Positions 42,782-52,059 are shown, numbered from the stretch's first letter. The stretch: 64,000 nucleotides of DNA from JANNBN01 sp031385545 (GCA_031385545.1 JANNBN010000149.1:1-64000), one strand, 5' to 3'. The notes: a model not told the origin generated them from the letters alone. Made by a program: numbers and translations.

Positions 42782-44077
42782 ATGGCAGATCAGCTCACGT
42801 TGCAGCTCGCCCACCTCTACCGTCGGGCCGGCTTCGGTGCCCGCCCCGAGGACCTGACTGCCGGGGTTGCTCGTGGCTACTCTGCCACGGTCGACTACCT
42901 CCTCGACCGAAGTCGCAACGACCCCGGGGCAATCCCACCGCCGGCGCTGGACCCCAGGACGCTGCAACCAGCTGACACCCAGCAGGCGCGCAAGGAGCTG
43001 CGCCAGCTCCGCAACCAGCAAGAGACGGACTTGGTCGGTTGGTGGCTGGAGCGCATGGTTCTTACCGACCAGCAGGGCGCTGAGAAGCTCGCCTGGTTCT
43101 GGCACGACCACTACGCCACGTCCGCGCAGAAGGTCGACAACCCTCACTTGATGCTGGCGCAGAACCAGTTGTTCCGTCAGCAGGGTGGTGCCGGGTTCGA
43201 TGCGCTCACACAGGCAGTTGCCAAGGACGGGGCGATGATGCTGTGGCTCGACTCGAACAAGAACAACCGCAACCGCCCCAACGAGAACTTTGCCCGCGAG
43301 CTGATGGAGCTCTTCACCATCGGCATCGGCAACTACACCGACGATGATGTGCGTGAAGCGGCTCGCGCTTTCGCCGGTTGGCGCTACAACCGCCAAGAGG
43401 GCTTCCGGGTTCTCAAGGGGCAGGCTGACCCGGGCCAGAAGACCATCCTGGGCAAAACCGCTGCGTTCACCGGCGAAGAAGTGGTTGGCATGCTCGTCAC
43501 GTCGCCCGCCGCTGCCAGGTTCGTGACTGCCAAGCTGTGGCGTCACTACGCCTTCCCGGTCGGCACCGATCATCCGGTTGTGGCTGAACTCGCACCAGGC
43601 TTCGCGGCCGACCTGAACGTAACAAAGCTGGTGCGTTCCATTCTTCTGCACCCGCAGTTCGTGTCACCTGAAGCACGGCAGGGTCTGGTGAAGCAGCCGG
43701 TCGAGTGGATGGCCGGGATCTTCCGGCAGCTCGACATGCGGCCCAGCGAGATGGTCGGCAACGTCAACATGGCCACGCTCAACAAGCTCAATCAAAAGCC
43801 GTTCTTTCCGCCGTCCGTCGGTGGCTGGCCGGACAACGGGTACTGGATCTCGACCGCAAGCGCGTTGGTCCGCTACCAGTTCGCGTTGCAGGTCTCGGCC
43901 AGGGCGCGTCTCGACTGGATCGCGGGTGCCAACAACGCGGCGCGCCTCACGGCGATCGCGGCCCGCCTCGGCGTCGACGAGTGGACACCATCGTCAGCTG
44001 AAACCATCACCGCTGCAGGCGAACCACGGCGTCAGCTTGCCGCTGCGTTGGTCACCCCCGAGTACGTCCTCAACTGA
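42782..44077 (+). CDS. DUF1800 family protein
   Basis: A 431-aa protein with the DUF1800 layout: HLYRRAGFGARPEDL at the N-terminus, KLAWFWHDHYATS, NENFARELMELFTIGIGNYT, DDVREAARAFAGWRY and KPFFPPSVGGWPDNGYWIS. No signal peptide is visible from this start. Function is unknown, but genes of this family are nearly always next to a DUF1501 gene, as here (35 bp downstream), so they form a pair. Confidence 0.92.
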   Translation: MADQLTLQLAHLYRRAGFGARPEDLTAGVARGYSATVDYLLDRSRNDPGAIPPPALDPRTLQPADTQQARKELRQLRNQQETDLVGWWLERMVLTDQQGAEKLAWFWHDHYATSAQKVDNPHLMLAQNQLFRQQGGAGFDALTQAVAKDGAMMLWLDSNKNNRNRPNENFARELMELFTIGIGNYTDDDVREAARAFAGWRYNRQEGFRVLKGQADPGQKTILGKTAAFTGEEVVGMLVTSPAAARFVTAKLWRHYAFPVGTDHPVVAELAPGFAADLNVTKLVRSILLHPQFVSPEARQGLVKQPVEWMAGIFRQLDMRPSEMVGNVNMATLNKLNQKPFFPPSVGGWPDNGYWISTASALVRYQFALQVSARARLDWIAGANNAARLTAIAARLGVDEWTPSSAETITAAGEPRRQLAAALVTPEYVLN

Positions 44078-44112
44078 GCGTTCAGCGCCTACACCGATCG
44101 GAACATGTCACG

Positions 44113-45504
44113 ATGAACACGCCTCAGAACAGTCTGCACACAGAGAATACGCACACATACGAATCCGCCCTCGTCGACGGCGACACATCATCCACATTGG
44201 GCGCCTTCGCTCCCGACGTGGAAATCGCCCCAGGGATCACCCGTCGCAGTTTTATGGCGGCGCTCGGTCTTGGTGCGGCTACGGCATCCATGCCCCTGGT
44301 CAGTGCGGCCGCTGCGCCGACGGTCGGCGTTGCGGGTTCGCTGCGCGGCGTCAACGCACGAACGCAGGCAGCGACGGCGTCGCCAAGCTCAACCGGTGAC
44401 GGCATCTTGGTCATGGTCACCCTGTACGGCGGCAATGACGGCATCAATACCGTGGTGCCCTACGCAGACCCTGCCTACGCAGCCAACCGTCAGTCAGTGG
44501 CGATCAACCCCGATCAGGTACACAAGCTGGACAACAGTTTCGGGTTGCACCCGGAGCTGAAGGGACTCAAGGCGCTCTACGACCAGAAGCGCCTCGCCAT
44601 CGTGCACGGCGTCGGCTACCCCAACGGCAACCGCAGCCATTTCCGCTCGATGGATATCTGGCAGACAGCGCGCCCGACCGAGGTCATCAACACAGGTTGG
44701 CTCGGCCGCTGGTACGACGCAACGGGTCCCGACGCAACCCACATGATCAACATCGGTGGGTCGCTTCCGCGTTTCATGATCGGCACCAAGGGTGCCGGTG
44801 CCAACCTCAACCCCGGCAAGCTCACACTTCCCGGCGGCGCAGCAGGCGAGAAAGCCATCCAAGGCATCGGCCGCAACGCCGAAAACACCGCAGCACTTGG
44901 CCCATGGGGTGCTCGCATCGCTGCCTCGAATGCAGACCTGCTGCGGGTGAAGAACACGTATGCGCCATTACTGAACAGCAGCACCGAAGCGGCGTCCAGC
45001 GGCGCCACAAACTTGGAAGGTGATGGCACCAACAGCCTCACCCGGGACATGCAGGAAGTAGCCCGCCTCGTCAACGCAGGGGCACCCGCCCGTGTATACG
45101 GCGTGTCGCTCGGCGGGTTCGACACCCACGCCGGTGAGTTGGGACAGCATGCGCAACTGATGGGCTACCTGGACCAGGCGCTGACCTCCTTCTACGCCGT
45201 AATCGCGGGCAGCCCACGCGGCCAAAAGGTGACAGTGGTGGTGTATTCCGAGTTCGGCCGCCGCGTGCAGGCGAACGGCTCCGACGGCACCGACCATGGA
45301 GCTGCGGCACCGGTTCTGGTCCTCGGCCCGCAGGTGAACGGCGGCCAGTACGGCCAGCCGCCCAGCCTCACCGACCTTGATCTTGGTGACCTCAAGTTCA
45401 CCACCGATTTTCGGTCCGTGTACGCAACCGTGCTCGGCAAGACGCTTGGCATCGACCCAGCAGTATCGCTGGGCGGAGCGTTCCCGCTGCTCGGCTTCCT
45501 CTAG
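44113..45504 (+). CDS. DUF1501 family secreted protein (Tat signal)
   Basis: A 463-aa protein. A long N-terminal lead of about 35 residues precedes a twin-arginine signal (TRRSFMAALGLGAATASMPL). The sulfatase-like DUF1501 fold follows: LVMVTLYGGNDGINTVVPY, HPELKGLKALYDQKRLAIVH, SHFRSMDIWQTA, YGVSLGGFDTHAGELGQHAQ and VYSEFGRRVQANGSDGTDHG. The His/Asp residues of GTDHG and FDTHA are in positions expected for metal ligands. Probably exported folded by Tat and working with the DUF1800 protein. Substrate unknown. Confidence 0.93.
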   Translation: MNTPQNSLHTENTHTYESALVDGDTSSTLGAFAPDVEIAPGITRRSFMAALGLGAATASMPLVSAAAAPTVGVAGSLRGVNARTQAATASPSSTGDGILVMVTLYGGNDGINTVVPYADPAYAANRQSVAINPDQVHKLDNSFGLHPELKGLKALYDQKRLAIVHGVGYPNGNRSHFRSMDIWQTARPTEVINTGWLGRWYDATGPDATHMINIGGSLPRFMIGTKGAGANLNPGKLTLPGGAAGEKAIQGIGRNAENTAALGPWGARIAASNADLLRVKNTYAPLLNSSTEAASSGATNLEGDGTNSLTRDMQEVARLVNAGAPARVYGVSLGGFDTHAGELGQHAQLMGYLDQALTSFYAVIAGSPRGQKVTVVVYSEFGRRVQANGSDGTDHGAAAPVLVLGPQVNGGQYGQPPSLTDLDLGDLKFTTDFRSVYATVLGKTLGIDPAVSLGGAFPLLGFL

Positions 45505-45510
45505 TCGTGA

Positions 45511-47019
45511 CTATCCAGCAAGTCCCTGCGAATGGTCCGTTAAGTCGGTGGCTTGCGTTGCGCCTCGGTCCGTTGGGTGCCGTCGCAGCCACCGGCGGGT
45601 GACAAGCGCGAAGCCGACTCCGACCAACGTCATCAGAAGCGCGGCAATGGCCGCTGCGCGAAACCCGGCCGAGATCGCGTCGCGTGCCGGCCCGCTGACC
45701 GCGAGGTCGTCGGACCCACCCAGCAGGTCACGGACCAACTCGACGCTGCCCAGCCGTGAGTCCACGACTGCGAACAGCATCGCACCAGCAAGCGCAGTTC
45801 CGAACGTGCCGCCCAGGTTGCGGACGAACTGATGTGCCGACGATGCGCGGCCCATTTCGCCCGCCGTCGCCATGCGCTGCAACAGGCTGAGTGTCGAGTT
45901 GGTGACGCTGCCGATGCCAAGCCCCTGCATGAAGGACAGTGCAAACACGAGCAGCAGCGGCGTGGACGCGGAGTAGAAGGCAGCTCCGACCGCGAGTGGC
46001 GGGATGGCGAGACCGAACCCGGTCAGCATCACCGTGATGTTGTCGATCCGGTCCAGCAAACGGCTGGTGATCGTGCTTCCGGTCGTCCACCCCAGCGCAA
46101 GGAACGCGACTGCGAACGCAGCCATGCTCGTCGACCGCCCAAGACCACCGCGGACGTAGAGCGGGATGTAGGCGTCCACGGCCAATGACCCCGCGAAGAA
46201 TGTGAACGGGATTGCGTTCAGCAGCCCGAACGGGGCCGTAGCGAAGTACCGGCGCCCGAGGATGGGACTCGCGGCGCGCCCCGAGTGCCACCAGTAACCC
46301 GCGGCGACGATTGCTGCGGCCGCTGCTGCGTAGAACGACGAGCGGCGCAGGTCGGACAGGCCGACCAGTACCAACCCCGTGAAGACGCCGACGAGCAGCA
46401 GTCCTGCGGTGTCGAAACGAACTCTGGCAGCGCGATCTGTGGCGGGTTCTTCCGGGCTGACTGATTCGTCGTTGGCAGCGACTCGCTTCCAGCCGATCGC
46501 CGCTGCGAACAGCACCAGCGGTAGGTTGATGGCGAAGATCCACCGCCAACTGCCGACGGAAACCATCAGCGCCACGAGCGCCGGACCTGCGAGCGCCATC
46601 ACTCCCCAAACGGCGGAGTTGGCCGCATAGGCGCGGGACCGGAGATGGTCCGGGATATTGATTCCGATGATGCTGATCGTGGTGGCCATGACCATGCCTC
46701 CGCCGATGCCTTGCAGGACCCGCGCGGCGATGAGGAGCCCCAGCCCGGGAGCGACGGTGCAGAGTGCGGATGCGACAAAGAACAGGATCAACGTGATGCG
46801 GTACGTGAGGGCGACGCCCAGCGTGTCGATCACGGTTCCGGCCGCCAGCATCGACACCGTGGAGGAAAGCAGGAATGCCGTGAGCACCCACGTGAGGCGC
46901 GTGATACCAAGGTCGTTGCCGATTTCCGGCAGCGCCGCGGCAACTGACATCCCGTCGAAGGCTGCGAGGGCAAGCAGCGTCAGGGTGGACAGCATGATCG
47001 GCCGGTAGCGCGGCCCCAT
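45511..47019 (-). CDS. MFS drug/metabolite exporter (DHA2-like, 14 TM)
   Basis: A 502-aa transporter with about 14 membrane spans, the motif-C-like AANSAVWGVMALAGPALVA region and the LLIAARVLQGIGGGMVMATT stretch typical of the EmrB/QacA exporter branch. It is the last gene of a four-gene operon running small ORF, MMPL, TetR, MFS. Start ATG at 47019 (GTG at 47022 possible). Probable export of a toxic or lipid-like compound; substrate unknown. Confidence 0.9.
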   Translation of the reverse strand: MGPRYRPIMLSTLTLLALAAFDGMSVAAALPEIGNDLGITRLTWVLTAFLLSSTVSMLAAGTVIDTLGVALTYRITLILFFVASALCTVAPGLGLLIAARVLQGIGGGMVMATTISIIGINIPDHLRSRAYAANSAVWGVMALAGPALVALMVSVGSWRWIFAINLPLVLFAAAIGWKRVAANDESVSPEEPATDRAARVRFDTAGLLLVGVFTGLVLVGLSDLRRSSFYAAAAAAIVAAGYWWHSGRAASPILGRRYFATAPFGLLNAIPFTFFAGSLAVDAYIPLYVRGGLGRSTSMAAFAVAFLALGWTTGSTITSRLLDRIDNITVMLTGFGLAIPPLAVGAAFYSASTPLLLVFALSFMQGLGIGSVTNSTLSLLQRMATAGEMGRASSAHQFVRNLGGTFGTALAGAMLFAVVDSRLGSVELVRDLLGGSDDLAVSGPARDAISAGFRAAAIAALLMTLVGVGFALVTRRWLRRHPTDRGATQATDLTDHSQGLAG

Positions 47020-47057
47020 CACCGATTCCGTTTTGGCCGGAGCCAGCTGTGTGGCGC

Positions 47058-47876
47058 TCAGATGCGGTTCGCTTGTTCGGAGAGATGTTCGGGGAGCTGT
47101 TCAGGAGTGGCGCACATGCCGTGCGCCAACATGGTGAACATGAGGTTGGCCTGCGCCTCGATGGGCGGCCATGCGAAGTCCGGCATGGACAGACGGAGCG
47201 CGGCTATCCCATGCACCATCGACCACAGCATCACCGACAGCTCGAGCGGCTCGGCCACGGGTGCGACAAACCCTGCATCGACCGCGGCTTTGACCTGTTC
47301 GACGATATGGACAAGGCCCTTCATCTCGGTGCTGTCGAGGTCGTGCGAGTCGTGGTGGTGCGACTCTTCGGACATGAACAGCACGCGGTATTGGCTCGGG
47401 TTCGCATCGGCGAAGCGCAGGTATGCGATGGCACTCGAATGGATGGCTTCGAGCGGGTTGGCAGCGTCCTTGCTTGCTTCCACGAGGTACGCGTCGAAGC
47501 GATCGAATGCGCGCTGACACGCTGCATGGACCATGGCGTCTTTGTCGTCGAAGTGGCGGTAGATCGACGGCGCGGTGACGCCGACCAGGCTGCCAACGGC
47601 ACGAATGGACACGCCGTCCGAGCCGTGAGCGATGAGCAACGCGTCGACGGCGTCCATGATCTCGTCCCGCAACCGGTCGCCTTCACCCCGCCGGGCCCTG
47701 ACCCGCCGTGGTCGATCAGCGAGCGCGATCACATTGGTCTGGTCGCCTCGCTGTTGACGCCCGGGTAGTGCAGCGCGAGTCACGGAGTCGGTCACGGTGG
47801 GTTCACTGCGTTCGAAACGGCGGGAGACCTGCCGATGGCCTCCATGGCCACGCAGTGATCCTATCCGTGTGGTCAT
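47058..47876 (-). CDS. TetR-family transcriptional regulator
   Basis: A 272-aa protein from the ATG at 47876, with a disordered Arg-rich lead of about 65 residues, then the TetR helix-turn-helix (IMDAVDALLIAHGSDGVSIR, VGVTAPSIYRHFDDKDAMVH) and an all-helical ligand domain with a His-rich loop (SEESHHHDSHD). It begins 10 bp after the MMPL stop and lies 38 bp before the MFS gene. It probably represses the whole operon through the GTTAC palindromes at 50436-50492. Confidence 0.92.
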   Translation of the reverse strand: MTTRIGSLRGHGGHRQVSRRFERSEPTVTDSVTRAALPGRQQRGDQTNVIALADRPRRVRARRGEGDRLRDEIMDAVDALLIAHGSDGVSIRAVGSLVGVTAPSIYRHFDDKDAMVHAACQRAFDRFDAYLVEASKDAANPLEAIHSSAIAYLRFADANPSQYRVLFMSEESHHHDSHDLDSTEMKGLVHIVEQVKAAVDAGFVAPVAEPLELSVMLWSMVHGIAALRLSMPDFAWPPIEAQANLMFTMLAHGMCATPEQLPEHLSEQANRI

Positions 47877-47886
47877 CGGTGAAACC

Positions 47887-50154
47887 TCAGCCCGTGGTCG
47901 ACATGTCGGCGAGCTCCGGTCGAACGTCCTCAAGATCGAGCGGGAGCGGTTCCAGCTCCACGTGGTCGCTGAGACCGATTCGCAGCTGCAGTTTGCGAAG
48001 AGGAGCGGGCGCCCACCAATTGGCTTCGCCTGCCAACCGCATGAACGCGGGGACAAGCGTGGAGCGGATCACGAACGCATCCATCAGGACTGCGAGTGCC
48101 AGGCCGAGCCCGAACAGCTTGATGAACGACACCCCAGAGGTGGCGAAGGCAATGAACACGATGGCGATCAGCAGCGCTGCGGCAGTCACGATGCGACCGG
48201 TCTTCTCCAGCCCGACAGCGACAGCCCGGGTGTTGTCGCCATGGCGGTCGTGTTCTTCTTTGATCCGGGACAGGAGGAACACCTCGTAGTCCATCGACAG
48301 GCCGAACGCGATGCAGAACATCAGCACCGGCGTGGTGGCGTCGATGGTGCCCGTTGGCGTGAAGTTCAGGAACCCGGACAGATGCCCGTCCTGGAAGATC
48401 CACACCATTGCACCGAATGTGGCAGTGAGGCTGAGCAGGTTGAGCAGCACCGCTTTGACGGGAACCAGGATTCCGCCGAACATCAGGAACAGGAGGACGA
48501 ACGTGACGATGGCGATGATTGCGCCCGCCCACGGGAGGCGGCCGAGCAGTGAGGCCTTCGAGTCGACCAGCTGTGCTGATGGCCCTCCGACGGAAACGTC
48601 GAAGGTCGTTTCGACGGCACGCACTGCTTTGGCGAACTCCTCACCACGTGCCGAGACGGGTTCCACCGACGGGACGACCGACAGCCACGTTGCCTCGGCC
48701 GCAGCGAACCGCCGGCTGACTTCGTTGGGTGGAGCAATCAGGTTGCCGCCGAGGTAGCTGCCGGTGAGCGCGTCGACCCGTGCGACTCCGGCCACCGTTG
48801 AAAGGCGGGTCGCGTAGTCGTTGAGCGCCGTGAGGCTCGCGTTGTTCTTCGGGTCGAACGAAGCGACGAAGATCTCGGCTGCGCCGTTCTCCCGTGAATC
48901 GAAGTCTGCCGAGATGCGGTCCAGCGCGCCCCTTGCCGACGCTGTCGTCGGAAGCACTCGGTGGTCGGACAGACCCAGGTTGATGTGCAGGAACGGCACA
49001 CCGAGCAACAACAGTGCAGCGATGCCGACGGCTGCGATTTGGCCTGGGCGGCGCATGACGGCCATTGCACTGCGGTGCCAGAACCCGGTCTCTGCGGCGG
49101 TGGATGTGTTTCGGCGCCGCCGTCCGATGCGCAGCGAATTGATACGTGTACCAAGTAATGCGAGCACGGCAGGAAGGATGACGACCGACGCGATGGCGGC
49201 GATGGCTGCCACCGCAATTCCGGCGTAGGCGAAGCTGCGCAGGAAGGCTTGGCGGAAGACCAGAAGCGACGCCAGTGAAATCGCCACGGTGGCGGCGGAG
49301 AACACGACGGTGCGTCCGGCGGTACGGACACTGCGGACGATCGCGTCTGGCACCGGCCATCCAGCGTCCAGCTCTTCGCGGTATCTGGACACGATGAACA
49401 GCGCGTAGTCGATAGCCAGGCCCAGGCCCATGGCGGTAGTGAGGTTGAGCGCGAAGATCGACACGTCGGTGAACCCGTTGATGACGGTCAGCACGAGGAA
49501 TGTTCCGATGACGGTGACGCCACCGATCAGCAGCGGAAGGCCTGCGGCGACGAGACCGCCGAACACCAGCACGAGCAGCAGCAGCGTGATGGGCAGCGCG
49601 ATTGTCTCGGCCCGGGTGAGGTCGCTCTCGATTGTTTCCCCGACTTGGCGAAACACCTCGGCCTCGCCGGTGACGACAACCTCGACGGGTGCGTTGTCAC
49701 CGGCGGGCCGGGTGTACCTGGGGGACAGGTCTTCGATGCGAACGCGGATGTCGTCCTCGGTGCCGGTGATGCGCGCGAGTACCAGCGCCTGATCGCCTGT
49801 ACGCGATTTGAGTGGAGACGCCTGCAGCGACCAGTAGCTGGCAACGCCCGAGACGCCTTGTTCCTTCGACAGCTCTTGGGTGAGCGCGAGGCCTGCAGCG
49901 GTGACTGCGGGATCGTCGACCGACCGGCCAGGCGCACGGACGAGCAGGACCAAGTTGGGTGAACCGGCACCGAAGGTCTTTTCGATCAGGTCATGGGCCA
50001 GCGTGGACTGAGCCGTGGGGTCGTCGAACCCGCCGTTGGAGAGCGTCCCGGCGACCGAACCGCCGAGTGTCCCTGAGACCACGACGAAGAGCAGCGCCGC
50101 CAGCAACACGAGACGGTGACGGCGGACGATGAAACGTGCGAAAGAAGCAGGCAT
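47887..50154 (-). CDS. MMPL-family RND transporter
   Basis: A 755-aa protein with two halves of six membrane spans and two extracytoplasmic domains. It carries the MMPL signatures ALNLTTAMGLGLAIDYALFI and MFCIAFGLSMDYEVFLLSRI, whose Asp residues act in proton coupling. Such proteins export lipids, siderophores or drugs. The ATG at 50154 is used; the frame extends upstream to 50217. First large gene of the operon that also encodes its TetR regulator and an MFS exporter. Confidence 0.93.
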   Translation of the reverse strand: MPASFARFIVRRHRLVLLAALLFVVVSGTLGGSVAGTLSNGGFDDPTAQSTLAHDLIEKTFGAGSPNLVLLVRAPGRSVDDPAVTAAGLALTQELSKEQGVSGVASYWSLQASPLKSRTGDQALVLARITGTEDDIRVRIEDLSPRYTRPAGDNAPVEVVVTGEAEVFRQVGETIESDLTRAETIALPITLLLLVLVFGGLVAAGLPLLIGGVTVIGTFLVLTVINGFTDVSIFALNLTTAMGLGLAIDYALFIVSRYREELDAGWPVPDAIVRSVRTAGRTVVFSAATVAISLASLLVFRQAFLRSFAYAGIAVAAIAAIASVVILPAVLALLGTRINSLRIGRRRRNTSTAAETGFWHRSAMAVMRRPGQIAAVGIAALLLLGVPFLHINLGLSDHRVLPTTASARGALDRISADFDSRENGAAEIFVASFDPKNNASLTALNDYATRLSTVAGVARVDALTGSYLGGNLIAPPNEVSRRFAAAEATWLSVVPSVEPVSARGEEFAKAVRAVETTFDVSVGGPSAQLVDSKASLLGRLPWAGAIIAIVTFVLLFLMFGGILVPVKAVLLNLLSLTATFGAMVWIFQDGHLSGFLNFTPTGTIDATTPVLMFCIAFGLSMDYEVFLLSRIKEEHDRHGDNTRAVAVGLEKTGRIVTAAALLIAIVFIAFATSGVSFIKLFGLGLALAVLMDAFVIRSTLVPAFMRLAGEANWWAPAPLRKLQLRIGLSDHVELEPLPLDLEDVRPELADMSTTG

Positions 50155-50170
50155 GGTGCTGGCAGCGGTT

Positions 50171-50404
50171 TCAGCTGGCTGCGAGGCAGACAGCAGCGTT
50201 GGTCGGCGTGACCACAATGGCTGGGACGGCCGGAATGGTGGGCATCGCCGGGGTCATGTCCGTCGATGGGCTGGCGGCGCACCGCTTCGACCGCGAGCGA
50301 AGGGCTGCGACCGCTGCGCCGAGCGAAGCGGCACGTTCCAGGTCGGCATTGCGAACCTGCGTGTCTGCGGCGGTGTGTGAGAGGGCGAGGAGTTCGTACA
50401 ACAC
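50171..50404 (-). CDS. Small protein of unknown function heading the efflux operon
   Basis: A 77-aa ORF from GTG at 50404 with an AAAGG ribosome-binding site 9-10 nt upstream, ending 16 bp before the MMPL start. The N-terminus is VLYELLALSHTAADTQVRNA and the C-terminal half is Pro/Ala/Val-rich. The frame could start at 50467, but that would place the operator inside the coding region. No family recognised. Coding status rests on start signals and position only. Confidence 0.5.
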   Translation of the reverse strand: MLYELLALSHTAADTQVRNADLERAASLGAAVAALRSRSKRCAASPSTDMTPAMPTIPAVPAIVVTPTNAAVCLAAS

Positions 50405-50435
50405 GATGCGGGCCTTTCTGCTGTTCTGCTGGGTG

Positions 50436-50492
50436 GTTACTGTCGATACAGTAACGACGATATACAAACATTGCTACCGTAACTTGTGTTAC
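50436..50492 (-). promoter_or_regulatory. Two GTTAC palindromes, TetR operator candidates
   Basis: GTTACTGT-cgat-ACAGTAAC (50436-50455) is a perfect 8-bp inverted repeat with a 4-nt spacer. GTAAC-ttgt-GTTAC (50479-50492) is a second, shorter one. Both share the GTTAC half-site and flank AT-rich sequence (TATACAAACA) that can serve as the minus-strand promoter. Size and symmetry fit TetR-family operators, and the operon they precede encodes a TetR protein. Confidence 0.7.
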
Positions 50493-50579
50493 TCACGTCA
50501 CACCATGACGATCGGGCGAAAGGTGGGCTGCCGCAGTGCGATGAGGGTTAGCCTTGCCCGGACCGCAAAAAGCGGTCGA

Positions 50580-50652
50580 GTCCACGTAGCTCAGCGGATA
50601 GAGCAACCGCCTCCTAAGCGGTAGGTCGCAGGTTCAAGTCCTGCCGTGGACG
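50580..50652 (+). tRNA. tRNA-Arg (anticodon CCU)
   Basis: The 73-nt sequence folds as a tRNA. Acceptor GTCCACG pairs with CGTGGAC, the D-arm is GCTCAGCGGATAGAGC, the anticodon stem is ACCGC/GCGGT with loop CTCCTAA (anticodon CCT, reading AGG), and the T-loop is GGTTCAAGTCC. CCA is not encoded. It reads the rare arginine codon AGG. Confidence 0.96.
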
Positions 50653-50736
50653 CTTTGCGCTCCGGGCGCGCTGCCCTGGAAATCGACACGGAACCGGGCG
50701 AGGGACAAACGGAAGACATTCGGACGGACAAGTAAA

Positions 50737-50769
50737 TGGACAAAACAATACCCTGATAGTTAAAATCAG
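50737..50769 (+). promoter_or_regulatory. Leaderless promoter and inverted repeat of the fic gene
   Basis: TGGACA (50737-50742) and TAAAAT (50761-50766) are spaced like -35 and -10 boxes (18 bp), and the GTG at 50773 is 6 nt after the -10, so the message is probably leaderless. CTGAT (50753-50757) and ATCAG (50765-50769) form an inverted repeat over the -10, a possible operator. Confidence 0.6.
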
Positions 50770-50772
50770 CTG

Positions 50773-51957
50773 GTGCGAGGGTACGAGCAGACACATCCGT
50801 GGATCACGTTCAAAGCGAACGGCATCAACGATCTCGGTCCCGACCTGTGGATGCTTCTCGGTGAAGCCCACGCCAAATGCGAGCATCTCGCCGGTACCCC
50901 GCTGCGGCCTGACAGTGCGCGGAAACTGTACGAAGTTGCGTTGATCAAAGGCGCGCTGGCGTCTACCGCCATCGAAGGAAACACCCTCACCGAAGATCAG
51001 GTCGCAGGTCTCGTCGCCGGCACGTACACGCCGCCCCCGTCGCGCGAGTACCAGGCACGGGAGGTCCGGAACGTCATCGAAGCGTTGGAAGACATCACCC
51101 GCCACGTGACCTCGGGGGAACGGCCGACCATCACAGTCGACCTGATCTGCGAGTTCAACCGACGCATCCTCGATGGGACCGAGTACGAGGACTACGTGAT
51201 CCCCGGCGCGATCCGTGGCTATTCGGTCGGCGTGCCCGGGTACCGGGGAGCACCGGCAGAAGACTGCCAGTACTTGGTCGATCGTCTCTCCACCTGGCTG
51301 GAAAGCGACACGTTCCGGAACGCCGACCGGGAGTATGCGTTCGCGCTGACTGTCGCCTGTGCGATCTACGCACACCTGTACATCGCCTGGATACACCCAT
51401 TCGGAAACGGGAACGGACGGACAGCTCGCCTGCTGGAGTTCCTCATCCTGGCCCGGTCCGGGATGGTGCCGCTCCCCGCAGCGAACCTCCTTTCGAATCA
51501 CTACAACTTGACCCGAGACAGGTACTACTCCCGGCTTGCCGATGCGAGCCGAACCCTCAAGACAACCTCGTTTCTCTCCTACGCCGTGCAAGGCCTCGTC
51601 GACGGCATCCGAGACCAGATCAGCCACGTGCGAAAGGAACAGTTCGACGTCGCGTGGATCAACTACGTCCACGAAACCATGAACTCGACATTCCCCAGCA
51701 GCCCAAGCCGCGACCGGCAAAGGTCACTCGTGCTGGCCATGCCGCCCGGCACAACACTCCCCAGGGCACAGCTGGAACAACTCACCACGAAGCTCACCGT
51801 CCTGTACGCAAAGGCAGGCCCCCGCACGCTGAGCCGTGACCTCAACCGGCTCAGATCAGTCGGGCTGATCGTCAAGTCGTCCCGAGGGTGGCGGTCCAAT
51901 CAGCAAATCATCCGCGCGTTCCTCCCCCCGATGGCAGAACCCGACAACAACAGCTGA
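50773..51957 (+). CDS. Fic-domain protein (AMPylase/nucleotide transferase)
   Basis: A 394-aa protein with the complete Fic active-site motif HPFGNGNGRTAR (208-219) and an N-terminal inhibitory helix motif STAIEGN (64-70), whose Glu blocks ATP gamma-phosphate binding in class II Fic proteins. The C-terminal 100 residues look like a winged-helix segment (LSRDLNRLRSVGLIVKSSRG), common in this DNA-binding-like subgroup. It probably AMPylates itself or a partner when inhibition is relieved. It sits 120 bp downstream of tRNA-Arg, a typical site of acquired genes. Confidence 0.92.
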   Translation: MRGYEQTHPWITFKANGINDLGPDLWMLLGEAHAKCEHLAGTPLRPDSARKLYEVALIKGALASTAIEGNTLTEDQVAGLVAGTYTPPPSREYQAREVRNVIEALEDITRHVTSGERPTITVDLICEFNRRILDGTEYEDYVIPGAIRGYSVGVPGYRGAPAEDCQYLVDRLSTWLESDTFRNADREYAFALTVACAIYAHLYIAWIHPFGNGNGRTARLLEFLILARSGMVPLPAANLLSNHYNLTRDRYYSRLADASRTLKTTSFLSYAVQGLVDGIRDQISHVRKEQFDVAWINYVHETMNSTFPSSPSRDRQRSLVLAMPPGTTLPRAQLEQLTTKLTVLYAKAGPRTLSRDLNRLRSVGLIVKSSRGWRSNQQIIRAFLPPMAEPDNNS

Positions 51958-52013
51958 CCCTGCTCCGACACGACGCGTTCGGTGGTGACGCAACCGATTC
52001 GAGCGAGGGGTTT

Positions 52014-52057
52014 GGCTGGGGCACGGCGCTTTGCCGCAACGCCGTGGGGCCCCAGCC
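52014..52057. terminator. Hairpin between fic and the convergent RCC1-like gene
   Basis: GGCTGGGG (52014-52021) pairs with CCCCAGCC (52050-52057), and ACGGCG (52023-52028) with CGCCGT (52040-52045), with a GGGG bulge. It sits in the 102-bp gap between convergent genes and could end both transcripts. Confidence 0.65.
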
Positions 52058-52059
52058 TG

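Noticed and set aside
45728..46891. A 387-codon minus-strand frame within the MFS gene
   Set aside because: Out-of-frame shadow of the transporter with Arg/His-rich composition and no membrane spans.
50580..52057. Integrated phage or genomic island at tRNA-Arg
   Set aside because: No integrase, no duplicated tRNA 3' end and only one candidate cargo gene were found.
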